In this document: positions 16,995-24,040 of the stretch, piece by piece | Numbering within the stretch: position 1 is the stretch's first letter | Layout of the letters: every line of letters starts with the position of its first letter | Assembly (NCBI GenBank): GCA_902406105.1 | Contig: CABPCP010000038.1 | Coordinates: forward strand, 1-26,334 | Direction of reading: 5' to 3' | DNA length: 26,334 nt | Source of the DNA: an uncultured Mordavella sp. | Lineage (GTDB): Bacteria; Bacillota; Clostridia; Lachnospirales; Lachnospiraceae | Program-made: the position numbers and the translations under genes | The notes under the pieces: generated by a model | What the model was told of the DNA's origin: nothing | The model's database searches: none | Seen by the model: the letters and a program-made list of their open reading frames with translations, nothing else

Positions 16995-17026
16995 AAAAAA
17001 GCTTTAGGACTTTCATCCTAAAGCTT
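16995..17026 (-). terminator. Rho-independent terminator after divIC
   Basis: On the minus strand AAGCTTTAGGA (17016-17026) pairs perfectly with its complement at 16999-17009 around a six-base loop, followed by T residues at 16995-16998. It separates divIC from spoIIE, which needs its own promoter or read-through. Confidence 0.85.
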
Positions 17027-17044
17027 ATCTTCTGTGCATCGCGT

Positions 17045-17368
17045 TTATTTCGCCTTAAATATGATCTCATTCTCATGAACAAGGCCCAATTTGTCTCTTG
17101 CGATCTCTTCTACATATTCATCTGTTCCTACGTACTCTTCCAGATCATCAATCTTGGCTGACCTTGCCTTTTCCTCTTCAATCTGTTCCGCAAGTTCCGT
17201 CTCCTGCGCCTGATACTCTTTCGCCTTTGCCCCGAGCTGGAACGCGTTTACGGAAAGAACCACAGCCAACAGCAGAATCACCCCGCATACCGTGAGCATA
17301 CTGCGCCGATAATGCTGAGCACGCCTTCTGGACCGCCTTTTTTGGCGTCTTTGCTTCATACCACTCAT
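17045..17368 (-). CDS. divIC: Septum formation initiator, DivIC/FtsL family
   Basis: A small bitopic membrane protein of the divisome, 107 residues. The N-terminus is strongly basic (KQRRQKRRSRRR), followed by one membrane helix (about 25-43) and an extracytoplasmic coiled-coil segment rich in Glu and Lys. The end, DEYVEEIARDKLGLVHENEIIF, is typical of the family. In well-studied Firmicutes DivIC pairs with FtsL and DivIB at the septum. The start at ATG 17368 is chosen over the ATG at 17359 because GAGGGTGAG lies upstream of the first. It sits between yabQ and spoIIE, its usual place. A small palindrome lies 19 bases upstream. Confidence 0.9.
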   Translation of the reverse strand: MSGMKQRRQKRRSRRRAQHYRRSMLTVCGVILLLAVVLSVNAFQLGAKAKEYQAQETELAEQIEEEKARSAKIDDLEEYVGTDEYVEEIARDKLGLVHENEIIFKAK

Positions 17369-17387
17369 AATTATTAACTCACCCTCT

Positions 17388-17402
17388 TCGGAATATTTCC
17401 GA
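17388..17402. promoter_or_regulatory. Perfect 6-3-6 inverted repeat before divIC
   Basis: TCGGAA (17388-17393), TAT, TTCCGA (17397-17402), beginning 19 bases ahead of the divIC start codon in an AT-rich gap. It could be an operator or a small leader hairpin. No matching regulator is recognised. Confidence 0.35.
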
Positions 17403-17431
17403 GATAATACTTACCCCTAATATAAATTATA

Positions 17432-17785
17432 TTATCCTTTTTTTCTTTTCCCCGCAAGATTTTCAGATAATTTCTTTTTCTTTTGAGTGTAGATTTTTTT
17501 TCCGATTTTTTCGATTTTTTTAATCAAAAATGAGGCAAAAATGGCGCCGCACACACAACCTAGTATAAAATACCATCGTATACTACCAGAACTTGTATGG
17601 TAAATCTGCACAAAGAAATAAATCGCCGCCCCCATCCAGTATAAGATATCTTCAATCCCCATCACAAGAAGGCTGTGCCGCACGATCTCTCTGAAACATA
17701 CGATACAGTGATAGGACAGCCGGGCCACGCATCCGGCGATCACCGCCAGAAGAAACACCAGGATTTCCGCTCTGATCTCAGGCAT
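17432..17785 (-). CDS. yabQ: YabQ-like spore cortex biosynthesis membrane protein
   Basis: A 117-residue integral membrane protein. YabQ in Bacillus subtilis is needed for spore cortex formation. The sequence opens MPEIRAEILVFLLAVIAGC and has about three hydrophobic segments (near residues 8-24, 44-60 and 72-88). A highly basic tail (KKIYTQKKKKL, KRKKG) probably faces the cytoplasm. It is shorter than the roughly 210-residue Bacillus protein. ATG 17785 is chosen for its AGGTGAG ribosome site, which overlaps the yabP stop region; the two genes are 4 bases apart. A longer frame would overlap yabP. Identity rests mainly on position next to yabP and divIC plus the membrane pattern. Confidence 0.8.
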   Translation of the reverse strand: MPEIRAEILVFLLAVIAGCVARLSYHCIVCFREIVRHSLLVMGIEDILYWMGAAIYFFVQIYHTSSGSIRWYFILGCVCGAIFASFLIKKIEKIGKKIYTQKKKKLSENLAGKRKKG

Positions 17786-17789
17786 TTTC

Positions 17790-18074
17790 TCACCTAAACA
17801 GTTTGGAAAATATATTTTCCCCGGATTTTCCTCCCGGCTGCGCATCAGAGTATGCAATGCTGTCGATATTTCCCGACAGATCCACTTCCCCTTTCTCCAG
17901 GCTCAGCCGATTGACATGGAGATCTGTTCCCTTGACCATTAACATTCCCTGCTGGGTTTCCAGCAGCACCTCATTCAAGTCAAAAGACAACACATCCAGC
18001 ACTCCTGTCACCAAGCTGGTCTTCCGGTTATTAACTACTAATTTATGACTCTTCTGTACCGTTCTTTCTTCCAT
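17790..18074 (-). CDS. yabP: YabP-type sporulation protein
   Basis: A 94-residue soluble protein of the YabP/YqfC family, which is linked to spore cortex formation. The recognisable core is SHKLVVNNRKTSLVTGVLDVLSFD, then an ETQQGMLMVKGTDLHVNRLSLEKGEVDLSGNID stretch, here spread over residues 9-74. ATG 18074 is used; a GTG nine bases earlier at 18083 is possible but has poorer ribosome-site spacing. GAGG lies close to the ATG, and a stronger AAAGG lies inside a hairpin arm just upstream. It is directly coupled to yabQ (4-base gap) and follows rqcP. The family's molecular function is not established. Confidence 0.88.
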   Translation of the reverse strand: MEERTVQKSHKLVVNNRKTSLVTGVLDVLSFDLNEVLLETQQGMLMVKGTDLHVNRLSLEKGEVDLSGNIDSIAYSDAQPGGKSGENIFSKLFR

Positions 18075-18081
18075 GCGCCTC

Positions 18082-18114
18082 ACAACCTTTCTTAATAATC
18101 ATATGAAAGGTTGT
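18082..18114 (-). promoter_or_regulatory. 10-bp stem-loop at the yabP ribosome site
   Basis: ACAACCTTTC (18082-18091) and GAAAGGTTGT (18105-18114) are exact reverse complements around a 13-base loop. In yabP mRNA the 3' arm contains AAAGG, a possible ribosome site, and ends eight bases before the ATG. No T-run follows on the minus strand, so translation control or RNA processing is more likely than termination. Confidence 0.5.
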
Positions 18115-18137
18115 TTCCTTTTATTACACCTAAGTTA

Positions 18138-18377
18138 TTACAGGTAGCGAAACAGCTCTTTTGCTTCTTCCTTTTTGGTTGTCTCCTGGATATCCAGCAC
18201 CTCCGCTTTGACCGTTTTCGTTCCAAAGTGTATCTCGATGATGTCTCCCGGCTTGACCTTTACTGAGGCTTTCGCAACGTTCCCGTTGACCAGTACCCGT
18301 CCCGCGTCACAGGCCTCGTTTGCCACAGTTCTTCTCTTGATCAAACGGGAAACTTTCAAAAATTTGTCCAGTCTCAT
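18138..18377 (-). CDS. rqcP: S4-domain RNA-binding protein RqcP (YabO)
   Basis: A 79-residue S4 RNA-binding protein. The opening MRLDKFLKVSRLIKRRTVANEAC, then GRVLVNGNVAKASVKVKPGD, is the S4 signature. In Bacillus subtilis the equivalent YabO (RqcP) works with RqcH to add alanine tails to stalled peptides on 50S subunits. The same gene neighbours yabP there as here. AGGAGG lies six bases upstream of ATG, directly after the T-run of the hup terminator, so the gene depends on read-through from hup or a promoter inside it. Confidence is high for the fold and good for the RqcP role by synteny. Confidence 0.92.
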   Translation of the reverse strand: MRLDKFLKVSRLIKRRTVANEACDAGRVLVNGNVAKASVKVKPGDIIEIHFGTKTVKAEVLDIQETTKKEEAKELFRYL

Positions 18378-18387
18378 ATATCCTCCT

Positions 18388-18420
18388 AAAAAAGCAGAGA
18401 GCCATGCTGACTCTCTGCTT
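18388..18420 (-). terminator. Rho-independent terminator after hup
   Basis: On the minus strand AAGCAGAGAG (from 18411-18420) pairs with CTCTCTGCTT (from 18392-18401) around a nine-base loop, ending in a T6 tract (18388-18393) that runs straight into the AGGAGG of rqcP. Confidence 0.85.
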
Positions 18421-18436
18421 CACAGATCTCTCTCAA

Positions 18437-18712
18437 TTATTTATTTACAGCATCCTTTAATGCTTTTCCAGCTTTGAACTTCGGCGCTTTGCAGGCCTCG
18501 ATCTTCATTGTCTTACCTGTCTGAGGATTTCTTCCTTCTCTTGCCGCTCTCTTGCTTACTTCAAAAGTACCAAAGCCAACTAACTGGATCTTATGCTCTT
18601 TTTTCAATTCTTCTGTTACTACATCAACAAAAGCTTTTAATGCTTTCTCTGAATCTTTCTTTGACAATTCTGCTTTGTCTGCGATCGCCGCAACTAATTC
18701 TGTTTTGTTCAT
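18437..18712 (-). CDS. hup: HU-family histone-like DNA-binding protein
   Basis: HU is an abundant dimeric nucleoid protein that bends and compacts DNA. The 91-residue sequence from MNKTELVAAIADKAELSKKDSEKA matches the family throughout. The VGFGTFEVSKRAAREGRNPQTGK region forms the DNA-binding beta arm, with the conserved Pro that intercalates in DNA. AGGAGG precedes the ATG. A near-consensus promoter with a 94-base leader (18813-18841) and a strong terminator suggest high, mostly independent expression, with low read-through into rqcP and the sporulation genes. Codon use looks biased toward highly expressed codons. Confidence 0.96.
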   Translation of the reverse strand: MNKTELVAAIADKAELSKKDSEKALKAFVDVVTEELKKEHKIQLVGFGTFEVSKRAAREGRNPQTGKTMKIEACKAPKFKAGKALKDAVNK

Positions 18713-18812
18713 GGATAATTTCCTCCTCTTGTTTCATCATAGAATCCCTTATTTTAATTCTACAGATTTTACAGCGGCTACACATTCTCATGTCTCGCCG
18801 CCTTTAGTTACT

Positions 18813-18841
18813 GTTATACCTGTTTTCCCTATATTTGTCAA
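18813..18841 (-). promoter_or_regulatory. Strong sigma-A promoter for hup
   Basis: On the minus strand TTGACA (18836-18841) and TATAAC (18813-18818) are 17 bases apart. Transcription should begin near 18806. The leader contains a small stem-loop with GCGGC/GCCGC (18774-18778 / 18797-18801) enclosing ACAT/ATGT. Confidence 0.8.
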
Positions 18842-18894
18842 GGTTATTTCTCGTTTTTGCCGTATTTCCAAGGGTTTTCGGCGTTTTTTACCAT

Positions 18895-20628
18895 TTACAG
18901 CATGGCGTTGATCATAGCCAGAACTTCCCTCCCAAGTTTGTCTGATTTTTCGTCCGCATCTTCCAGCGAAGTCCCCTTGACGCCATAGTAAAATTTTACC
19001 TTCGGTTCTGTTCCTGACGGTCTTACACAAAGCCAGGCATCGTCAGTCAGGTCATAATATAATACGTTGGAGGCAGGCAGGCCTGTCGGCGTCACTTCTC
19101 CAGTGGCGATATCCTTCACTGTATCCGCCTGGTAATCTCTTGCCCGGATCACCCGGTAGCCCCCCACTTCCATCGGCGGGTTCTTGCGCAGCGTCTCCAG
19201 GATTTCCTGGATCTTCTGAACTCCTTCAATTCCCTTTAGTGTGATCGACTGGATAGCGTCTTTATAGTAGCCGTATTTCTCATACATGTCCACCATAGCA
19301 TCCCACAGGGTTTTCCCTTTAGTCTTATAGTAAGCCGCCGCTTCGCACAGCGCCATGGTGGCCACAATCGCATCCTTATCTCTCGCGTGAGTCCCGATCA
19401 GACAGCCATAACTTTCCTCAAATCCAAAGAGATAACTGCCTTTTCCTGTCGTCTCAAAACCAAGGATCTGCTGACCGATATATTTGAATCCGGTCAATAC
19501 TTCGATCAGTCCTACGCCATAAGCTTCCGCAATGGCATCCGCCATATTGGACGTAACGATTGTTTTAATCAGATAGCCATCATCCGGAAGGCCGTACAAT
19601 TCTTTCCTCTGTCCGATCTCGTAATCAGCCAGAAGGCAGCCGGACATATTTCCAGTCAGCTCTTTATACTCGCCGGATCCGCTGTCTTTTACATACACTC
19701 CCAGCCGGTCCGCATCCGGGTCTGTAGCCAGTACCAGATCCGCGTCCACTTCTTTGGCCAGTTTCAGGCCCAGCTCAAAGGCTTCTTTGGCTTCGGGGTT
19801 GGGATAAGATACCGTTGGGAAATCTCCGTCCGGAAGTTCCTGCTCTTTTACTACATATACATTTTTAAACCCTAATTCTTTCAGAATCCTGCGGGCCGGT
19901 ATGTTTCCCGTCCCATGCAGCGGACTGTAAACAATCTTCAGCTCACCGCCCACCTGGTCGATGGCATCTTGATGAATCACCTGTTTCTTCAATTCAGCAA
20001 TATAGCCGTCGTCCACTTCGGCTCCGATGGTCTGATACAGGCCCGCTCCTTTTGCCTTGTCAAGTTCCATCGTTTTTACGGTATTATAATCAGTCACCGC
20101 TCTTACTTCATCCATGATTCCTTTGTCATGAGGGGGCGTGATCTGCGCTCCATCTTCCCAATACACCTTGTAGCCATTATATTCCGGCGGATTGTGACTC
20201 GCGGTAATGTTGATTCCGGCGATACATCCCAGAGACCGGACCGCATAGGATAACTCCGGTGTTGGACGAAGAGATTCAAATACGTAGGCCTTGATTCCAT
20301 TCGCCGCTAGGCACAGCGCCGCCTCATCCGCGAATTCAGGAGACATACGGCGAGAGTCATAGGCGATCGCCACCCCTTTGTCCTGTCCGTTATTCTTGCA
20401 GATATAATTCGCCAGGCCCTGCGTTGCCTTTCTAACGGTGTAAATATTTAAGCGGTTCGTCCCCGCTCCGATCACACCTCGCAATCCTGCCGTCCCAAAT
20501 TCCAAGTCTTTATAGAACCGTTCTTTAATCTCTCCATCGTCATTTGCGATCGATTTAAGTTCTTCTTTCGTGGCTTCATCAAAATAGGGATTGCTGATCC
20601 ATTCCTCATATTTTTCACGATATTCCAT
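18895..20628 (-). CDS. pgcA: Phosphohexomutase (alpha-phosphoglucomutase/phosphomannomutase)
   Basis: A 577-residue alpha-D-phosphohexomutase that interconverts glucose-1-phosphate and glucose-6-phosphate, or the mannose equivalents. It resembles the Firmicutes PgcA type of similar length. Visible motifs are GTAGLRGVIGAGTNRLN at the N-terminus, the phosphoserine loop TASHNPPEYNGYK, the magnesium loop ATDPDADRLG, the sugar-binding GFEESYG and the phosphate-binding RPSGTEPKVKFYYG at the end. GGAGG upstream and ATG at 20626-20628 fix the start. Its own promoter (20658-20686) overlaps the 3' end of the preceding gene. It could link the GH13 glycosidase products to glycolysis, but the two genes are not adjacent. 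Confidence 0.93.
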   Translation of the reverse strand: MEYREKYEEWISNPYFDEATKEELKSIANDDGEIKERFYKDLEFGTAGLRGVIGAGTNRLNIYTVRKATQGLANYICKNNGQDKGVAIAYDSRRMSPEFADEAALCLAANGIKAYVFESLRPTPELSYAVRSLGCIAGINITASHNPPEYNGYKVYWEDGAQITPPHDKGIMDEVRAVTDYNTVKTMELDKAKGAGLYQTIGAEVDDGYIAELKKQVIHQDAIDQVGGELKIVYSPLHGTGNIPARRILKELGFKNVYVVKEQELPDGDFPTVSYPNPEAKEAFELGLKLAKEVDADLVLATDPDADRLGVYVKDSGSGEYKELTGNMSGCLLADYEIGQRKELYGLPDDGYLIKTIVTSNMADAIAEAYGVGLIEVLTGFKYIGQQILGFETTGKGSYLFGFEESYGCLIGTHARDKDAIVATMALCEAAAYYKTKGKTLWDAMVDMYEKYGYYKDAIQSITLKGIEGVQKIQEILETLRKNPPMEVGGYRVIRARDYQADTVKDIATGEVTPTGLPASNVLYYDLTDDAWLCVRPSGTEPKVKFYYGVKGTSLEDADEKSDKLGREVLAMINAML

Positions 20629-20657
20629 TTTGGGTACCTCCTGTTTTTCTTGTCCTC

Positions 20658-20686
20658 ATTATACAACAGGAATCTATAAATGAAAA
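20658..20686 (-). promoter_or_regulatory. Candidate promoter for the phosphohexomutase
   Basis: On the minus strand TTTTCA (20681-20686) and a perfect TATAAT (20658-20663) are 17 bases apart. The same TTTTCA-17-TATAAT form appears before the hydrolase gene at 6387. The -35 overlaps the last codons of the CotS-like gene. Confidence 0.65.
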
Positions 20687-21675
20687 GAAAATATGTGGTT
20701 CAGGAATCTCTCTTTTTCCTTGGTCTGGGCGATTGCCGTATTCAGCTTCTCGATGCTTTTCGCGGAAATCCACGCCTTGTTTGAGTGATAATAAGAATTG
20801 GCGATCTTCCAGAATTTCTCCGGGTACGCCAGACGGATCTTAAGATACTCCACCGCTCTCTCATCCAGAGGACGGATCGCGGAATAGGCATTCAGCATCC
20901 CATCTCCAAGACGTTCCTTCCATCCTTGCTTTTCCATGACCTTTCTCAGGAAATAATATAGGTCTTCTGTCTGGATATTTAGTTTATATTTTTCAAAATT
21001 AACGGTAGCTACTGTGGTTTTTCCATAGCTATCTTTGATCATCAAAATGTTATGATAATTATATTCCCCGTGAACAATACTGGCTTTCTCTATGCTCTCC
21101 TCAAAGAAATTCCGGTAAGAAGAATTGCTCAGCAGGCTGCCCGCGGCCTCGGTCCATTGGTACATTTGGTCGAAACATTTCAGGAAGGCGACTTCAAACT
21201 CCCCTTTCGGCGTCAGATTCCGCACGAACCGCCGGACTTTTTTTAATTCCCGGTCGTGTCTTTCATATTCCCGATCCAGCGGTTCTGCCGTTGTTATTCC
21301 TTCTGATTCTCCCTCCTGGAGCAGAATATGGAGTTTCGCCAGATTCCCCGCCGCTTCCAGAAGTTCCGCCGGTTTTCGGATGTCACATTCTCGTCCTTGG
21401 AACCATCTCTTCAACAGGTATTTGCTTCCGTCTTCCAGAACGGTCAGGCACTCTCCTTCTTTATTAAGGATGATCTGATCGATATTATGATATCCCTGCT
21501 GCCATAAGTGGTCATATAATCTATAAAGGGCAGAAATGCGCCCCGGCGCAGTGGCCGTCTCCCGCAGGAGAAGCGGGCCTTGATCCGTGTCGCATAAAAC
21601 AGCACCCCTGATCTTACGGGTGCTGCTGACGTCAATATTATATTGTTCCAGCACATACCGCTCATATTCCTGCAT
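20674..21675 (-). CDS. CotS-like, kinase-fold spore coat family protein
   Basis: A 333-residue protein of the aminoglycoside-phosphotransferase-like fold, closest by eye to CotS-type spore coat proteins. The N-lobe carries PLLLRETATAPGRISALYRLYDHL. The catalytic-loop site reads VHGEYNYHNIL, where active kinases usually have HGD. The metal-binding site reads TVNFEKYKLNIQ rather than an IDFD-type DFG. Both changes replace or weaken key acidic residues, so activity is doubtful. The start at ATG 21675 has AGGGGAT upstream and the natural MQEYERYVLEQYNI opening. A longer frame would be translated from REP copy 3. It stands between cca and the phosphohexomutase. Coat function is inferred from family only. 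Confidence 0.75.
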   Translation of the reverse strand: MQEYERYVLEQYNIDVSSTRKIRGAVLCDTDQGPLLLRETATAPGRISALYRLYDHLWQQGYHNIDQIILNKEGECLTVLEDGSKYLLKRWFQGRECDIRKPAELLEAAGNLAKLHILLQEGESEGITTAEPLDREYERHDRELKKVRRFVRNLTPKGEFEVAFLKCFDQMYQWTEAAGSLLSNSSYRNFFEESIEKASIVHGEYNYHNILMIKDSYGKTTVATVNFEKYKLNIQTEDLYYFLRKVMEKQGWKERLGDGMLNAYSAIRPLDERAVEYLKIRLAYPEKFWKIANSYYHSNKAWISAKSIEKLNTAIAQTKEKERFLNHIFSFHL

Positions 21676-21738
21676 ACCAATCCCCTGCACATTATCGTTA
21701 TTATTCTCTCTAAACTTATGAAGCGGGAAGAGAAAATA

Positions 21739-21802
21739 TGATTGGGGCCGGGGGTTTTTTAAAAATCCCCCGGCCCCAATCAAAAATGCCCTGTCCCTTT
21801 TT
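21739..21802 (-). repeat. REP-like palindromic element, copy 3
   Basis: A 44-base palindrome (21739-21782) with one internal mismatch is followed by the tail, read on the minus strand as AAAAAGGGACAGGG (21789-21802). The tail ends 3 bases from the cca stop codon, in the same orientation as cca. The element separates cca from the CotS-like gene. Confidence 0.9.
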
Positions 21803-21805
21803 GAC

Positions 21806-23131
21806 TTATATCCGTCTCAATAGTTCCTCTTTGGTATTTAATTCTGGATGTTTCAGCACAATTTTCAAAAGTTCTTCCAATTTTTCGCCAATCTGCTTTC
21901 CCGGTTCCACCCCCGCTTCTAACAGATCCTTTCCTGATACGGCTAACATTCGCATAGAAACGCACTGTCCTTCCTGCCGTATCTTTCTATACAACTCCTC
22001 AATCTCATCCAGATTCTGTATCTTTCGCTCCCTCTTATACATACTTTGCGCCAGCACATCGGCCCGGCGCACTTCCATATATGACGGAAACAGGTCCTCG
22101 CCGATCAGATATATTGCCTGGCGTACATTATACTCAGTCGCTTCCATTCGATAATCATGGAAGCGAATCAGTCGGCATACTTTACGCAGAGTATCATTAT
22201 CAAATTTCAGCCGTTTTAAAATCCCACGGGCAAGAACCTCACTTTCCGCAGCATGTTTTTTAAAATGCGCTCTTCCAGTCTCATCCATTGTCTTCAATGC
22301 CGGTTTCCCCATATCATGCAAAAGCATCGTCAGCCTCAGCACCTTTTCCGGCCGGATGTTTTTCATCGCGTGAAGGGTATGTTCCCCCACATTGTACATA
22401 TGATGTGGGGTTTCCTGTTCTGTTACCATCAGCCGGTCAAATTCCGGAAGAAATTGCGCAGTAATTCCAAGCCTATAAGCTTCTCCCAATAGTTCAGGCC
22501 TGTTTGAAACAAGCATCTTTACCAACTCTGTCTGAATCCGTTCCGCGCTGATCTTTTTCAGCGTGGGCGCCAGTATGCGCATCCCTTCCTTTGTTTCCTC
22601 GTCAATCGCAAAATCCAGCTGTGCCGCAAAACGTACCCCTCGCAGGATTCGAAGCGCATCTTCGGAGAAACGTTCTTCTGCGTTCCCCACACATCTGATC
22701 ACTTTCTTCTCCAAATCGGAAAGCCCTCCAAAAATGTCCACCAGCCCGTCTTTCTGATTATATGCCATAGCATTAATGGTAAAGTCCCGACGCCTCAGAT
22801 CCTCTTTCAGACTTCGTGTAAACGTTACCTCTTTTGGATGGCGACCGTCCTCATACTCTCCGTCAATACGGTACGTCGTCACTTCAAAGCTTTCCCCCTC
22901 CATGCGTACCGTAACCGTGCCATGCTCAATTCCCGTATCAATCGTACGATGGAAAATCTCTTTAACCTCTTCCGGCATGGCAGAAGTTGTAATATCCCAG
23001 TCCTCCGGCACCCGTTCAAGGATTGAATCTCTGACGCAGCCGCCAACCGCATATGCTTCAAAGCCTTCGCTGTGTAAAACCCGGATAATTTTATTCACCT
23101 TTTCCGGCAAATCTATTTTTAATGTGTCCAT
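21806..23131 (-). CDS. cca: CCA tRNA nucleotidyltransferase with HD domain
   Basis: Adds or repairs the 3' CCA end of tRNAs. The 441-residue protein has the class II nucleotidyltransferase head. AVGGCVRDSIL binds nucleotide and DWDITTSA holds the catalytic aspartates. RRDFTINAMAY, DALRILRGVRFAAQL and an ERIQTELVKM segment follow. The C-terminal half has an HD domain (HHMYNVGEHTLHAM and LLHDMGKP), as in the CCA enzymes of many Firmicutes. GGAGG before ATG 23131 sets the start. Its stop abuts REP copy 3, and REP copy 4 lies 43 bases upstream of its start, so it is bracketed by REP elements of the same orientation. Confidence 0.93.
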   Translation of the reverse strand: MDTLKIDLPEKVNKIIRVLHSEGFEAYAVGGCVRDSILERVPEDWDITTSAMPEEVKEIFHRTIDTGIEHGTVTVRMEGESFEVTTYRIDGEYEDGRHPKEVTFTRSLKEDLRRRDFTINAMAYNQKDGLVDIFGGLSDLEKKVIRCVGNAEERFSEDALRILRGVRFAAQLDFAIDEETKEGMRILAPTLKKISAERIQTELVKMLVSNRPELLGEAYRLGITAQFLPEFDRLMVTEQETPHHMYNVGEHTLHAMKNIRPEKVLRLTMLLHDMGKPALKTMDETGRAHFKKHAAESEVLARGILKRLKFDNDTLRKVCRLIRFHDYRMEATEYNVRQAIYLIGEDLFPSYMEVRRADVLAQSMYKRERKIQNLDEIEELYRKIRQEGQCVSMRMLAVSGKDLLEAGVEPGKQIGEKLEELLKIVLKHPELNTKEELLRRI

Positions 23132-23155
23132 GCAGTTACCTCCATATTCCTTTAT

Positions 23156-23164
23156 ATCATATCA
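23156..23164 (-). promoter_or_regulatory. Possible extended -10 promoter for cca
   Basis: On the minus strand TGATATGAT gives an extended -10 (TG, one base, TATGAT). The -35 position falls in REP copy 4, with no good hexamer. If real, the REP insertion may have displaced an older -35. Confidence 0.3.
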
Positions 23165-23173
23165 CATTTTTAG

Positions 23174-23234
23174 TTGGGGCCGGGGGATTTTTAAAAATCC
23201 CCCGGCCCAAATGAAAAATACCCTGCCCCTTTTT
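23174..23234 (-). repeat. REP-like palindromic element, copy 4 (downstream of RAYT)
   Basis: A perfect 32-base palindrome (23177-23208), extendable with one mismatch to 23174-23211. The tail reads AAAAAGGGGCAGGG on the minus strand (23221-23234), a one-base variant. It begins 3 bases after the RAYT stop codon, in the same direction as the gene. Confidence 0.9.
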
Positions 23235-23237
23235 GAT

Positions 23238-24011
23238 CTAGTTTTTCTTCTGCGTAAGTTCCATTTTTATTATATTCCGGATTTGCTGTACCTTCTTTTT
23301 TGAAATACCAAATGTCTTTTTCATTTCTTCTTCAAATAGGTTTCTTGCCTTTACATAATCTAGTATTTCTCCAGCAGGCAACTCTAGCTCTGTTTCCATT
23401 CTCCCCAGAATTTCTTCTGCAATCGCCTTCCTCTCCTGGAATTCTTCCTCCTGGATATCAATAAAAAAATCTCCGCAACTGGACCGGTGAAATTTTTCAA
23501 ATTCTCTCCGGCTGTAAAATCGACTTCTGAGTAATTCATAACTTTCGGAGTCCAAAAGTTTTTTCTCTTTCACATCCATGTACTCGGTCAGGCTGCTGTA
23601 TGGATAATTCGCAGGATTTTTACACATTTTTGCCTTTACTGGATTCAAATGAATATACCGGATACAATTCCAGAAATATGCTTCACTTTCAATACACAGA
23701 CTTCGGAACCTCTCCTGAAACACATATCCGATCCTGTTATGTTTATAATTGTAATATTGGGCATATGCGGCTAAGATTTTAGCCATGAACAACGATAAAT
23801 TTTTCAGATCTGCTTTGACAAGCAAGTGCAAATGATTTGACATAATGCAATAAGCATATATTTTAATACGGTACTTTTTTACATTTTCCCAAATGATCTT
23901 CCACATTCGGTCCTTTTCTTCTTTTGTCCGGAAAATAGATTCTTTATCCAGCCCTCTAGATACAACATGATAAATTCCTGTCCCACTCTCCCGCCTGGGT
24001 TTTCTCGGCAT
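23238..24011 (-). CDS. REP-associated tyrosine transposase (RAYT, Y1/HUH family)
   Basis: A 257-residue single-strand DNA transposase-like protein. The opening PRKPRRESGTGIYHVVSRG is typical of the family. The metal-binding HUH motif is SNHLHLLVK (His60 and His62). The helix with AAYAQYYNYKHNRIGYVFQERFRS holds the candidate nucleophile tyrosine (Tyr83, Tyr86 or Tyr87). Residues IRYIHLNPVKAKM are also hallmark. A basic C-terminal segment ending in KKKVQQIRNIIKMELTQKKN may aid DNA binding. AAAGGAGG upstream supports ATG 24011. The gene appears more AT-rich than its neighbours. REP elements flank it as mirror images with tails pointing inward, so it probably acts on them. RAYTs usually occur once per genome as domesticated, vertically kept genes; whether this one is active is unknown. 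Confidence 0.93.
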   Translation of the reverse strand: MPRKPRRESGTGIYHVVSRGLDKESIFRTKEEKDRMWKIIWENVKKYRIKIYAYCIMSNHLHLLVKADLKNLSLFMAKILAAYAQYYNYKHNRIGYVFQERFRSLCIESEAYFWNCIRYIHLNPVKAKMCKNPANYPYSSLTEYMDVKEKKLLDSESYELLRSRFYSRREFEKFHRSSCGDFFIDIQEEEFQERKAIAEEILGRMETELELPAGEILDYVKARNLFEEEMKKTFGISKKKVQQIRNIIKMELTQKKN

Positions 24012-24040
24012 TAGCGCCCTCCTTTCATATGGTCATAGCC

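Noticed and set aside
21676..21783. A 36-residue extension of the CotS-like protein
   Set aside because: The added residues are translated from REP copy 3; the ATG at 21675 has a ribosome site and a natural protein start.
23238..24011. The Y1 transposase as an intact IS200/IS605 insertion sequence
   Set aside because: Length of 257 residues, RAYT hallmark motifs and flanking REP mirror copies fit a RAYT. No tnpB or IS200/IS605-type ends are seen.
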